Counted from the stretch's first letter, positions 8,646 to 17,376 are shown. The stretch: 64,000 bases of DNA from Pseudacidovorax sp. NFM-22 (GCF_021401245.1 NZ_JACBFY010000003.1:372001-436000); one strand, 5' to 3'. Notes: generated by a model from the sequence alone, not told the origin. Made by a program: numbers and translations.

Positions 8646-8686
8646 CACAACGCCCATGGCCCTGTGAAGGGGCCATGGGCGTTGTG
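8646..8686. terminator. Long perfect hairpin, probable terminator
   Basis: A 17-base perfect inverted repeat (arms 8646-8662 and 8670-8686, containing CGCCCATGGCC and its complement) with a 7-base loop. It follows the end of the three-gene lipoprotein operon that stops at 8752. Neither side has a long T-run, although CTTT follows on the plus strand, so it may act bidirectionally or as an mRNA 3' stabiliser. Confidence 0.6.
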
Positions 8687-8751
8687 CTTTGCGGGGTGGG
8701 GGCAGGCCGTTGGATGGCTTGCCAAGGGCGGCCGCGGCGGCCGGGATGAGC

Positions 8752-9444
8752 TCAGGTGCCGCCGACGGGCACCCAGCCCTCGGGCCCATGCGTGAAGGCC
8801 TGGCGCAGCTGCAGGCTGCCCGCGCCCTGCACCACGCGCGCCACCATCGGAAACACGCGCTGTGCATCGGCATCGGCGGCCCAGGGCGCGGGCTGCACGT
8901 GGTAGGTGTAGGTGACGACCACGGAGCCGCTATCGGCCGCGGGGTGCCCGGGCTCGGGCGCCCAGCCGACGACGCGGTCGAGCGTGAGGTGGGCGGCACA
9001 GAAGTCGGCCGGCGCCGCGGCGCCGGTGGCGGTCTTGCGGGCGATGAAGTACTTCTGGCCTTCGGACGTCAGGGTGTAGCGCGTGGCGGCGGTGGCGGGC
9101 GCCTCGGCCGTGGCGGGCAGGGCGATGTCTTCGGCCTGCACCAGGCCCAGGTGCTGCAGCACGGGCATCTGCACGGCGTCGCGCGCATGGGCCCGGGCGT
9201 CGGCCTGGGTCACGTCGATGGGCCAGTGGGTCTTGCCCAGGCACAGGTCGCCGTGGCGGGCCAGGTACAGCTCGGTGGCGGCATGCAGGGCGCCGGGGTC
9301 CACGGTGGCTTCGTGCTGGCAGCCGGCCAGCAGGGCGGCGGCGCAGAGCAGCGCAGTGGCAGCGGGCACGGCCAGGCGGGTGCGCGGGGCGACGGGGCCA
9401 GGGGCGGGAAGGGGCAGGGTGGTCGGGGTCATGGGGCGCGTCAT
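8752..9444 (-). CDS. Predicted lipoprotein of unknown function
   Basis: 230 residues. A proline-rich start is followed by a hydrophobic segment ending in the lipobox LLAGC, so it should be lipidated at that cysteine. The mature protein has two further cysteines (DLCLG and DFCAAH). No catalytic motif or family is recognised. The ATG overlaps the stop of the di-haem peroxidase gene by four bases (ATGA at 9441-9444), a translational coupling that fixes the start. It is the last gene of the operon phosphoesterase - di-haem peroxidase - lipoprotein, so it probably works with those two at the cell surface. Confidence 0.75.
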   Translation of the reverse strand: MTRPMTPTTLPLPAPGPVAPRTRLAVPAATALLCAAALLAGCQHEATVDPGALHAATELYLARHGDLCLGKTHWPIDVTQADARAHARDAVQMPVLQHLGLVQAEDIALPATAEAPATAATRYTLTSEGQKYFIARKTATGAAAPADFCAAHLTLDRVVGWAPEPGHPAADSGSVVVTYTYHVQPAPWAADADAQRVFPMVARVVQGAGSLQLRQAFTHGPEGWVPVGGT

Positions 9445-10877
9445 TGGGCGCAGTCTTCGGGCTTGAGTGGTTGGGCGGCCGTGGTGTCGGCGTCGTCCAG
9501 GGTGTGCAGGAAGCAGATCAGGTCATGGATGTCCTGCTCGGACATGGGCGGCTTGGCGCCGGGCTTGCGGCCGTCCATGGGCATCTGCGGGTCGATGTTG
9601 GGCAGGTAGGCGCTGGGCAGGTCGTCGAACTTCCGGACGGTGCCGCCGGTGTACTGGGTGGTGATGAGGCCGTAGGTCGGAAAGGCCGGGTCGTTCTTGG
9701 CCTTGGGCTGGCCGCCCACGATGGGGTACCACAGCTCGGGGTTGGTGTCGCGCGTGTTGTAGAAGCGGATGACCTGCTCCAGCGTGTGCATCACCCCGTT
9801 GTGGAAGAAGGCACTGCGCGTGGCCACGTTGCGCAGCGTGGGGGCCTTGAACATGCCGCAGAAGCTGTTGGCCGCCCCGGGGCTGGCGGGCTGGTGGTCG
9901 GTGCGCAGGGGTCCGCACACGCCCATGTCGTAGTACGTGGGGTCGGCATTGGCGGCGATGGCGGCATTGCGCGGCACGCCGATGGCCTCGTACGAGAAGT
10001 CGGTGAACAGGGCCGAGCTGCCGTTGAGCCCCGCGCCCTGGTAGTGGCACGAGGCGCAGTTGCCGGTGGCGGGGTCGGTGAAGACCTTCAGGCCCCGCAC
10101 TTCCGCGGGCGAGAGGTTGCCGCCCAGCTTGTTGCTGGCGTAGCGGTCGAACTTGCTGGTGTAGGGGTGAAAGCTGGTGTCTTCCAGCTGGTAGGCCTGC
10201 AGGGCCTGCACGGCGCTGGCGAAGGCGGTGTCGGGGTTGTCGAACACATGCGCGCCGAAGGCCTGGGTGATGAGCGGTGCATAGCTGGCGGCCTGCAGCT
10301 TGCGCACCACGTCGGCCGGGCTGGCGTTGGCCATTTCGGCGGCGTTGAGCAGGGGCACGCGGGCCTGGTCGGCCAGGGTGTCGGCGCGGCCGTCCCAGGT
10401 GAAGCCGCCGCCGGGGCCGGGGGCGCTGATGCCGTCGGGGTTGTCCAGCAGGTCGGCGTAGGCGGGGGTGAATTCCTTGTAGCGCAGCGAGGGCACGGCG
10501 CGGGTGCCAGGCTGGTCCAGCTTGGGGCCGCCCAGCTGCACGGCCAGGTCGTTGGCGGGGGCGTAGGCATGGGCCGGGTCGTGGCATGAGGCGCAGCTCA
10601 TCTGGCCCGAGCCCGACAGGGCCTTGTCGAAGAACATCTTCTGGCCCACCTGGGCGGCCAGGCTGAGCGGGCCGGAGGCCGGCGCGGGGGCAGCCGCAGG
10701 CGCCGCCACCGCAGGGGCGGGCGCTGCCGCGCCGCCGCCGGCGCCCAGCCCCAGCGGCAGGGCGCTGCCGCCCCCGCCGCTGCCGCCGCCGCAGCTGGCC
10801 AGGCCCACCGCCACGGCTGCCGCCGCCGCCACCGCCAGGAGCGTGGCGCCGGCCGCCGGAGCGATGGTCCGCCTCAT
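9441..10877 (-). CDS. Di-haem cytochrome c peroxidase/MauG-family lipoprotein
   Basis: 478 residues. The lipobox LASC (Cys29) predicts a lipid anchor, followed by a long Ala/Pro/Gly-rich linker. Two CxxCH haem sites are present, CASCH at 95-99 and a second near residue 275 (NCASCHY), the hallmark of bacterial di-haem peroxidases and MauG-like oxidases. The C-terminal half keeps family stretches such as FKAPTLRNVATRSAFFHNG and RFYNTRDTNPELW. Typical members reduce peroxide using an electron donor or oxidise a partner protein. Here it sits between a secreted phosphoesterase and a lipoprotein, with 4-base overlaps at both ends, which suggests it acts on, or with, the phosphoesterase rather than in general peroxide defence; that is inference. 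Confidence 0.88.
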   Translation of the reverse strand: MRRTIAPAAGATLLAVAAAAAVAVGLASCGGGSGGGGSALPLGLGAGGGAAAPAPAVAAPAAAPAPASGPLSLAAQVGQKMFFDKALSGSGQMSCASCHDPAHAYAPANDLAVQLGGPKLDQPGTRAVPSLRYKEFTPAYADLLDNPDGISAPGPGGGFTWDGRADTLADQARVPLLNAAEMANASPADVVRKLQAASYAPLITQAFGAHVFDNPDTAFASAVQALQAYQLEDTSFHPYTSKFDRYASNKLGGNLSPAEVRGLKVFTDPATGNCASCHYQGAGLNGSSALFTDFSYEAIGVPRNAAIAANADPTYYDMGVCGPLRTDHQPASPGAANSFCGMFKAPTLRNVATRSAFFHNGVMHTLEQVIRFYNTRDTNPELWYPIVGGQPKAKNDPAFPTYGLITTQYTGGTVRKFDDLPSAYLPNIDPQMPMDGRKPGAKPPMSEQDIHDLICFLHTLDDADTTAAQPLKPEDCAQ

Positions 10878-13255
10878 GGCTTGACGGCCCAGACGTTGGT
10901 CTGGTTGGCGTCGGGGCCGGTCTGCGCGGCCAGGGTTGCGTCGGCGGACTGCTTCTGCGTGTAGCCGGCGGGCGCCACGAAGGCGTGGTTGATGGGCCGC
11001 ACGCTGTCGAAGTGCGTGTCGGCGCTGCCGGCGTACTCGGGCAGGTTCAGGATGTTGGCGGCGATGAAGGCCTCGGTGTACTTGGAGCGGTTCATGTACG
11101 AGGCATCGTTGCCCGGGTCGGCCAGGCCGAACATGTCCTGCAGCGTGCGCACGAAGGCGAAGTGGCTGTAGGCGTCACTGTCGACCACGCCCTTGGGTGC
11201 GTTGGGCTGGTTGGTCAGGATGCCGAAGATGCTCTCGCCGTGGCCGCGGTTGCCCATCTGGTAGTTGTTGATGGTGGTGTCCTGCGACCAGCTGCCGTCC
11301 GCGTTCTGCTGCAGCGGGTTGGGCATGTTGGTGGTCTGCTTGACCTTCAGCGGGTTCCAGCCGCAGCACGAGTTGAAGCCGGCGGTGGCATTGCCCTCGT
11401 CGAACATCAGCACGATGGCGACGCGCTTGTTGGGGTTCTGCCAGAGCGGCGAGGCCTGGATCTTCTTGACGACGTAGTCCACGTAGTTGTCGCCGCGCGT
11501 GATGATGGGTGACACGGCGCTGGTGGCCACGTTGTTGGCCACGCTGCTGCAGTCGCTGGCCGATGCGGTGGTGCCGCCGCCGTTGGTGCCCTTGACCGTG
11601 ATGCCGTGCATGTCGTCGCACTGGTCGGGCATCAAAAAGTTGAGGTTGCCCACGTTGCCGCTGGCCAGGTCGGTGCCCAGCTGGTCGATGTCGTAGCCGG
11701 TGGGTGTGGCGTAGGCGCTGGCCTTGCCGAGTGCCGCATCCCACTGGCCGCCGCCCATGGTGCGGTTGCTGTACTTCCACTCGGGCGCGCTGCGCACGTT
11801 CTGGTAAGCCATGCCGGGGTGGTGCTTGGTCTTGTACAGGCCGGCGGGCATGGGCAACGTGAGCGTCGAGTCGCCGATGGTGCTGGTGTTGGGGCCCAGG
11901 GTGCCGGGCGGGTAGACATGGTCCTGCGCGGTGACGGCGGCGTCGGCCACGCTGTCGGTGCGGAAGTCCTGGCCCGGGTTCATCGACTCGCTGTAGGTGC
12001 GCCAGGTCATGCCGGCGGCGGTGATGGCGTTGAACAGGTTGGGCCGGCCCACGATGTTGTGGCTGACGGCGGCGGTCTGCGTGCAGGTGGTCTTGAAGGG
12101 CGAGCTGGCCAGGCCGGGCTGGGTGTTGTCGGGCACGGGCAGGTCCTGCACGGCGGTGGGGCCGGTGGCGTCGCAGTTCCACTGGCTGTCGTCGGTGATG
12201 CCGAAGTCGTCGGCGCCGCCCAGGGCGGTGTAGTTGGGCTCGCTGGGATTGCCGGTGGCGTAGTAGCTCACCAGCTGGTTGCCGGCCTGCAGGTAGGCGT
12301 TGATCTTGGGCGCGTAGGGCGAGTTGACGATCGACGAGGTCGCCTTGTTCTCCAGCATCACGATGAAGATGTTGTCGTAGCGCGGGATGCCCTCGACGTT
12401 GAAGGCGGCCTGCTGGGCCTGCGCAAAGGTGATGGGCTTGCGCGTGTCGGCCGTGTTGGCGGTCAGGGCGGTGACGCCGTTCTTGCCCGTCAGGCGCGGG
12501 TCGCCGCCGGGCACGGCCAGCGCGTCGGGGTACAGGTCGCCGCGGTCGAGCTTGGCGGTGGCGTAGACATAGCGGTTGTTCAGCGCATTGGCCTCGGCCA
12601 GCAGGGCGGCCTGGGCCTTGCCGCTGGCCTGGTTGAAGTCGCCCAGCACGGCGGTCTCGGCCACGCCCAGGCGGCTGGCGACGTTCTTGCGCTCGGTGGC
12701 ATAGCTGCTGCCGTTGGCGTCGATCAGGCGGGCCACCTCGGCCGACAGCGGGCTGATGACGACCTGCGCGGCCTGCTGGTCGCTGACCTGGCCGGCGCTG
12801 ATGCGCAGCGCCTCGCGGGTGGCCACGGCCTGGCCGGTGGCGGTGTTCTTGGCGCTGGTGCCAATGTCGGCCAGCAGGGCCGAGCCAGCGGGCACCGACA
12901 GGCTGAACTTGCCGCTGGCGTCGGTGGTGGTGGCGGTCTCGCCGTCGTCGCAGCGGCCGTTGTTGTTGCTGTCCACGCAGACCTTGGCGCCCGCGAAGTA
13001 GCCGGCCGAGAAGACCGGGTCGGTGGCGCTGCCGGACTTGAAGGCCGTGGCCGCGACCACGCCGTTCACGGCCACGGTGTTGGCCGTGCTGCCGGTCTGG
13101 CCGCCGTTGTTGCTGTTGCTGCCGCTGCTGGTCGATGCCGGCAGGAAGGCGATGCCGTCGTTGCCACCGCCGCCGCAGGCGGTCAGGGCCGCAGCGGCCA
13201 GCACGGTGAGGGCCGGGAGAAGAAGACGTGAAGTCGAAGGGGCGGTGGGTTTCAA
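10874..13255 (-). CDS. Lipoprotein phosphoesterase (acid phosphatase/phospholipase C-like)
   Basis: 793 residues. The signal peptide ends LTAC with Cys27 followed by a GGGG stretch, a lipoprotein signature. After a Ser/Asn/Gly linker, residues about 60-125 look like a carboxypeptidase-regulatory/SdrD-like beta domain with a calcium-loop-like DSNNNGRCDDGE. From about residue 295 the sequence matches the phosphoesterase family that includes acid phosphatases and phospholipase C: YDNIFIVMLENK, later VLMFDEGNATAGF and HGESIFGIL, giving the metal-binding Glu, Asp and His expected of this fold. Substrate cannot be deduced; a role in phosphate release from organic phosphate or phospholipid is likely. 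First gene of a coupled three-gene operon (ATGA overlap at 10874-10877). Confidence 0.85.
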   Translation of the reverse strand: MKPTAPSTSRLLLPALTVLAAAALTACGGGGNDGIAFLPASTSSGSNSNNGGQTGSTANTVAVNGVVAATAFKSGSATDPVFSAGYFAGAKVCVDSNNNGRCDDGETATTTDASGKFSLSVPAGSALLADIGTSAKNTATGQAVATREALRISAGQVSDQQAAQVVISPLSAEVARLIDANGSSYATERKNVASRLGVAETAVLGDFNQASGKAQAALLAEANALNNRYVYATAKLDRGDLYPDALAVPGGDPRLTGKNGVTALTANTADTRKPITFAQAQQAAFNVEGIPRYDNIFIVMLENKATSSIVNSPYAPKINAYLQAGNQLVSYYATGNPSEPNYTALGGADDFGITDDSQWNCDATGPTAVQDLPVPDNTQPGLASSPFKTTCTQTAAVSHNIVGRPNLFNAITAAGMTWRTYSESMNPGQDFRTDSVADAAVTAQDHVYPPGTLGPNTSTIGDSTLTLPMPAGLYKTKHHPGMAYQNVRSAPEWKYSNRTMGGGQWDAALGKASAYATPTGYDIDQLGTDLASGNVGNLNFLMPDQCDDMHGITVKGTNGGGTTASASDCSSVANNVATSAVSPIITRGDNYVDYVVKKIQASPLWQNPNKRVAIVLMFDEGNATAGFNSCCGWNPLKVKQTTNMPNPLQQNADGSWSQDTTINNYQMGNRGHGESIFGILTNQPNAPKGVVDSDAYSHFAFVRTLQDMFGLADPGNDASYMNRSKYTEAFIAANILNLPEYAGSADTHFDSVRPINHAFVAPAGYTQKQSADATLAAQTGPDANQTNVWAVKP

Positions 13256-13312
13256 GATGACCTCTTGATCGTGGGCTGGAAATGCAAACCCGCTGAATGT
13301 TGGTCAATGGCG

Positions 13313-13352
13313 GTGTCACGCCCGTGAAGGAAAGCTGAAACGATGCTGACTT
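13313..13352. promoter_or_regulatory. Candidate PhoB-type box array between two phosphoesterase genes
   Basis: Four heptamers GTGTCAC, GTGAAGG, CTGAAAC and CTGACTT start at 13313, 13324, 13335 and 13346, exactly 11 bases apart, each separated by four bases. PhoB boxes are direct repeats of CTGTCAT with the same 7+4 spacing. The spacing fits well, the sequence match only partly. The site lies between two divergent secreted phosphoesterase genes, where phosphate-starvation control would make sense. The alternative is chance. Confidence 0.3.
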
Positions 13353-13530
13353 CTGGCGCGTGCAGTGGCGGCATTTCGTGGCCGCGCGCGAATCCTTGTT
13401 TTTGCTTAAACCAAGCTGACCAAGGCTGGGAAATATTCAGGTGGACTTGTCACTTGAATGTAAAGACGCGTCCCGATCATTTCGCCTTTTTCCGGCGCGC
13501 TGCATTGCGCCGTTCCATCGAGGGTTCGAA

Positions 13531-15834
13531 ATGAGTGAATACCAAAATACGCGCATTCCCGCGACGTTGAATATCGACGAGCTCGCGCGCGTCAACGAGA
13601 TCCAGCGCCGGCGCCTGCTCCAGCTGATGCTGGCGGGCTCGGCCGTGGGCGTGTCGGGGGTGCTGGCGGGCTGTGGTGGCGATGGCAGCACGCTGTTGCC
13701 GGCGTCTTCTTCCTTGGGCGGTGGCAGTGCCGCAGCACCTGCGCCGGCCGCCGCACCGGCGCCCGCTGCCGCGCCGCAGACGCAACCCACGCAGGATGTG
13801 CCGACGTCGTCGTTTTCGGTGATGGTGCTGCCCGACACGCAGTTCTATTCGCGCTATGCGTCGCAAAAAATGGGCATGCTCTACCAGAAGCTCTATGCCG
13901 ATATCGATCCGCGCTACAACAATCCCTTCAAGGCGCAGACGCAATGGATCGCCAGCAATGCGCAGCAATTGAAGACCGCCTTCACCATGCATCTGGGTGA
14001 CGTGGTGGACCAATCCTGGTATTACTCGTCAGAAAAATCCGCGCCCTGGAGCGCCTCCACCGACCTGGTGGGCAATGGGCAGATTGCGGCCAATACGGTT
14101 CAAAAGGAATGGGAATTGGCCAGCCAGGCCATGCAGGTGCTGGAGCAGGCCAAATGCCCCTATTCCATCTGCGCCGGCAACCATGACGTGGGCGCCATCG
14201 GCTCCGACATGCAATGGGGCCCCGACTGGGGCGTGGGCGTGACCGGCTTCGACAACACCGACGGCTACCAGGACGGCGGCAGCCACCGCGTGAAGCTGTT
14301 CGAGCCCTACCTGCAGGTGTTTCCCACCGCGCGGGCTCAGCAGCAGTCCACCTTCGGCGGGCGGCATTCCTCCGGCTTTCACGAGTACCACGTGTTCCAG
14401 GCCGAGGGAAACCGCTTTTTGGTGCTCTCGATGTCGTGGCGCGCGTCCGACGACGCCATCGCCTGGGCCAATCAGGTGATCCAGAAGAACCCGACGCTGC
14501 CGGTCATCCTGATCAACCACCAGCTGATGGGCATCGGCCAGGACGGCGTGACCGCCGTCGACACGGCGTATTCCAACTACATGTGGGACAGGCTCATCAA
14601 GAACAACGACCAGATCTTCATGGCCGTGAACGGCCATTACCACGGCTCTTGCACCGTGACGAAGAAGAACGCCTTCGGCCATGACGTGTTCCTGATGGTG
14701 GTGGACTACCAGATGGCCTACATGGGCGGCAACGGCCTGATGCGCATGTACGAGTTCGACCTGACCCACAAGAAGATCGTGGCCAGCTCCTTCTCGCCGT
14801 GGGTGCCGGTCAAGCCGCAGGCCGAGCTGAACAACTTCGACTCGGCTTGGCTCACGGAGGCCAACCAGGGCTTCACCCTCGACATCGACTTCGCGGCGCG
14901 CTTCGGCGGCTTCAACCCCGGCTTTGTCGTGCCGGCCGGCACGCGCACCAAGGCCATCACGCAGCAGGCCAAGGAGACGATCCTCACCAACTTCAAGAGC
15001 CCCACCGTGGCCGCGAGCCGGCCGGCGTCGGGCCCCGACGACTATCCCAAGGTGGCCAACACGCTGGCGCACTGGCGCTTCTACAGCAGCACCGCGGCCG
15101 AGGGCGACAAGTTTCCGTACCAGAACGGCCAGCAGATCGCCGACGTGTCCCCCGCGGGCGCCAACCCCATCTCGGTCAACACCTGGATGGGCAAGGACGG
15201 CGACCTGGTCTGGTCCAAAAGCCACCACCCGCTGTCGGCCGCGCCGGGCAGCCTGCGCTTTCTGAATGCCACCGGCAGCCGGGCCTCGTACTTCACCACC
15301 GACAAGACCTCGAAGCTCAACACCGAGCAGTTCCTGAGCGGCTACACGGTCGAGGCCTTCGTCTACATCGACCCGGCCTTCGACGCCAACGTCAACGGCT
15401 GGATGGGCATCCTGTACCGGCTGGGCGCGCGTTCGCACCTGCAGGGCTTCGGCAGCGGCGAGGGCGACACCCCCATGATGTTCGCGCTGTCGAACCTGAT
15501 GGAGTTCCAGTGGGAGATCGTGCCCACCGACCAGGCGACCAACCTGACCTGCTGGTCGGGCAGCATCTCGGCGGGCCAGTGGCTGCACGTGGCCATCGTC
15601 AACGACCCGGCGGATGGCTACGCGACCACGATGTACGTGGAAGGTGCGCCGGTGCTGCGCAACAACAGCAACATGCACGGCATCCAGTACGTGGCCGCCC
15701 AGCAGCAGATGGCCATCGGCTGCGGCCAGTGGGCCGACGGCATGTCCACCGGCTTCCTCGGCAGCCTGGGCGAGATCCGCATCGTCGGCGCGCCCCTGCC
15801 ACCGAGCCAGTGGCTGACGGCGCGGGCGAGCTGA
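13531..15834 (+). CDS. Tat-exported metallophosphoesterase lipoprotein with C-terminal LamG-like domain
   Basis: 767 residues from the ATG at 13531. RRR at 26-28 before a hydrophobic stretch and lipobox LAGC (Cys48) predict a Tat-type signal and lipidation. A Pro/Ala linker leads into a calcineurin-like metallophosphoesterase core with its metal motifs in order: VLPDTQF, HLGDVVD, CAGNHDVG, ILINHQL and VNGHYHG. The last about 230 residues, including WRFYSS, LNTEQFLSGYTVEAFVYID and GEIRIVG, fit a LamG/concanavalin-like jelly roll used for binding sugars or surfaces. It is divergent from the phosphoesterase-peroxidase operon, and both sides encode surface-anchored phosphoesterases with similar Cys-Gly-Gly lipidation sites, suggesting a common phosphate-scavenging or surface-remodelling task. 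Confidence 0.85.
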   Translation: MSEYQNTRIPATLNIDELARVNEIQRRRLLQLMLAGSAVGVSGVLAGCGGDGSTLLPASSSLGGGSAAAPAPAAAPAPAAAPQTQPTQDVPTSSFSVMVLPDTQFYSRYASQKMGMLYQKLYADIDPRYNNPFKAQTQWIASNAQQLKTAFTMHLGDVVDQSWYYSSEKSAPWSASTDLVGNGQIAANTVQKEWELASQAMQVLEQAKCPYSICAGNHDVGAIGSDMQWGPDWGVGVTGFDNTDGYQDGGSHRVKLFEPYLQVFPTARAQQQSTFGGRHSSGFHEYHVFQAEGNRFLVLSMSWRASDDAIAWANQVIQKNPTLPVILINHQLMGIGQDGVTAVDTAYSNYMWDRLIKNNDQIFMAVNGHYHGSCTVTKKNAFGHDVFLMVVDYQMAYMGGNGLMRMYEFDLTHKKIVASSFSPWVPVKPQAELNNFDSAWLTEANQGFTLDIDFAARFGGFNPGFVVPAGTRTKAITQQAKETILTNFKSPTVAASRPASGPDDYPKVANTLAHWRFYSSTAAEGDKFPYQNGQQIADVSPAGANPISVNTWMGKDGDLVWSKSHHPLSAAPGSLRFLNATGSRASYFTTDKTSKLNTEQFLSGYTVEAFVYIDPAFDANVNGWMGILYRLGARSHLQGFGSGEGDTPMMFALSNLMEFQWEIVPTDQATNLTCWSGSISAGQWLHVAIVNDPADGYATTMYVEGAPVLRNNSNMHGIQYVAAQQQMAIGCGQWADGMSTGFLGSLGEIRIVGAPLPPSQWLTARAS

Positions 15835-15842
15835 GGCCCTGC

Positions 15843-15880
15843 TCCCTCTCCCCTTGCGGGAGAGGGTTGGGGAGAGGGGG
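15843..15880. repeat. Intergenic CTCTCCC/GGGAGAG hairpin repeat, copy 1
   Basis: CCCTCTCCCCTTGCGGGAGA continued by GGGTTGGGGAGAGGG. The first part folds into a short hairpin around TTGC. The same element recurs at 31693, 31770 (inverted), 38551 and 38629 (inverted). Here it lies just after the metallophosphoesterase gene and may help terminate it. Confidence 0.8.
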
Positions 15881-15952
15881 CGGCCCCCGCAACTGCCCTC
15901 TCCCCCTCAGGCGGGCCTCAGCACGCGCGAGCGGAGGCTGTTCATGTAAAGA

Positions 15953-15985
15953 AAAGCCCGCCTGACTTTCGCCGAGGCGGGCTTT
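15953..15985 (-). terminator. Rho-independent-like terminator of the yqhA-like gene
   Basis: Perfect arms AAAGCCCGCC (15953-15962) and GGCGGGCTTT (15976-15985) around a 13-base loop; on the minus strand the stem ends in TTTTC. It sits between two convergent genes and can serve the minus-strand one best. Confidence 0.8.
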
Positions 15986-16015
15986 GGGAACTGGGGCAGT
16001 GCCGTGGGGCGACGC

Positions 16016-16654
16016 TCAGTGCCCGCCGTTCTTCTTCCCATGCCCTCCCGTCGTGCTCATCAGCTTGTCGGTATAGGCAATCGCCATCGCCGAGAACAGG
16101 AAGGCGACGTGGATCACCGTCTGGGCGATCAGCACCTTCTCGGTGTAGTTGTCGGCGTTGATGAAGGTCTTGAGCAGGTGGATCGAGCTGATGCCGATGA
16201 TCGACATCGCCAGCTTGACCTTGAGCACCGAGGCATTGACGTGGCTCAGCCACTCGGGCTGGTCGCGGTGGCCTTCGAGGTTCATGCGGCTCACGAAGGT
16301 CTCGTAGCCGCCCACGATCACCATGATCAGCAGGTTGCTGATCATCACCACGTCGATCAGTGCCAGCACCACCAGCATGATCACCGTCTCGTTCAGGGTG
16401 GTGATGGGCGCGGTGGTCTTGTAGCCGATGCTGTTGATCAGGGCCTGCAGCGCGTTCTGGTTGCCGAAGGCGGCCTCCACCAGGTGCAGCAGCTCGACCA
16501 GGAAATGCACCACGTACACCGCCTGCGCCACGATCAGGCCCAGGTACAGGGGCAGCTGCAGCCAGCGGCTGGCGAAGATCAGGTTGGGCAGGGGGCGCAG
16601 GGGAGAGGTGCGCTTGACGGGCGCGGGCGGAGTCGGGTCGTTCAGGTCGGCCAT
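16016..16654 (-). CDS. yqhA: YqhA/UPF0114-family membrane protein
   Basis: 212 residues with four hydrophobic segments: [19 protein letters not shown], a long one around [20 protein letters not shown], one around [18 protein letters not shown], and [15 protein letters not shown]. The stretch [11 protein letters not shown] and the length match the YqhA (UPF0114/TIGR00645) family of inner-membrane proteins, whose role is not established. The N-terminal Pro-rich tail and the C-terminal [10 protein letters not shown] are probably cytoplasmic. It is followed by a strong terminator and preceded by the VapBC-like genes 63 bases upstream; they may share a transcript. Confidence 0.85.
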   Translation of the reverse strand: MADLNDPTPPAPVKRTSPLRPLPNLIFASRWLQLPLYLGLIVAQAVYVVHFLVELLHLVEAAFGNQNALQALINSIGYKTTAPITTLNETVIMLVVLALIDVVMISNLLIMVIVGGYETFVSRMNLEGHRDQPEWLSHVNASVLKVKLAMSIIGISSIHLLKTFINADNYTEKVLIAQTVIHVAFLFSAMAIAYTDKLMSTTGGHGKKNGGH

Positions 16655-16717
16655 GGAGATCGGACGGAGAGGAAAAGGAAAGGGGTAAGGGGTGCGGGTG
16701 CAAGCCCCGGGACGGCG

Positions 16718-17134
16718 CTAGTGCGAGCCGGGGCGCAGACAGCGAATCTGCACGTTCAATGTGTCAGCCAGCGCAAGCCAGGGCCGGTCCGCCGTGAGCA
16801 CGGGCGCCTGCAGTCGGGCGGCCACGGCCAGGCACAGGCGGTCTCCGAGGCTGAGGCCGTGCGCGCGGGTCAGGCTGCGCCAGTGACCGGCGCGCGTGCC
16901 ATCTTCGGCGGTGACGTCCACCACCTGATAGCCCAGGTCGGCCACCACGGCATCGATGACCTCCGGCGGCATCTGGCGGTCGAGCAGCTTGGCCACGACT
17001 TCGCACTGGTTGGCGGCGGTCACCAGGCAGGGGCGGTCGTGCAGGGCCTCTTCCACTTCGAGATGGCCGGGCTCTTCCTGCAGAAAGGCCAGGATCGCCG
17101 AGGCGTCCAGCACGATGGGCGATGGCGTGCTCAT
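16718..17134 (-). CDS. vapC: PIN-domain toxin of a VapBC-type module
   Basis: 138 residues from the ATG at 17132-17134. PIN-domain ribonucleases coordinate Mg with four acidic residues: here Asp10 (IVLDASAIL), Glu45 (NQCEVVAK), Asp98 (LSLGDRLCLA) and Asp116 (LTADRPW) are all present, so the enzyme should be active. Known VapC proteins cleave tRNA or rRNA and stop translation until bound by VapB. The start overlaps the stop of the antitoxin gene by four bases (ATGA at 17131-17134), the usual arrangement. The same frame is open further upstream, but the overlap and the family N-terminus fix this start. Confidence 0.88.
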   Translation of the reverse strand: MSTPSPIVLDASAILAFLQEEPGHLEVEEALHDRPCLVTAANQCEVVAKLLDRQMPPEVIDAVVADLGYQVVDVTAEDGTRAGHWRSLTRAHGLSLGDRLCLAVAARLQAPVLTADRPWLALADTLNVQIRCLRPGSH

Positions 17135-17376
17135 TCGGTGTCGGCGGCGCGACGGCGGTCGGCCGCGAGTTCTTCGGACAGCGACGGGGAATCCTTGGCC
17201 ACGGTTTGCTGAAAGCGTTGCTGGGCGCGATGCAGCTGGGCGCGGCGGGTAGTGGCGACCAGTTCGCCATCGCGCACCTGCCAGATCAACTGGTCGCCGT
17301 CGTGCAGGCCCAGCTGCTCGCGCAAGGCGGCAGGAATGACGGCTCTGCCATGGTGGATGTTGGAGGTGGCTTGCAT
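17131..17376 (-). CDS. vapB: AbrB/SpoVT-type antitoxin of a VapBC module
   Basis: 81 residues. The N-terminal half is a swapped-hairpin AbrB-like DNA-binding fold (RAVIPAALREQLGLHDGDQLIW, close to the family core IPxxxRxxLGLxxGD). The C-terminal half is charged and helical (LHRAQQRFQQTV and LSEELAADRRR), suitable for wrapping around the PIN toxin. It is translationally coupled to the downstream toxin. Such pairs normally repress their own promoter, which would lie in 17377-17604, a region shared with the divergent acs gene. Confidence 0.85.
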   Translation of the reverse strand: MQATSNIHHGRAVIPAALREQLGLHDGDQLIWQVRDGELVATTRRAQLHRAQQRFQQTVAKDSPSLSEELAADRRRAADTE

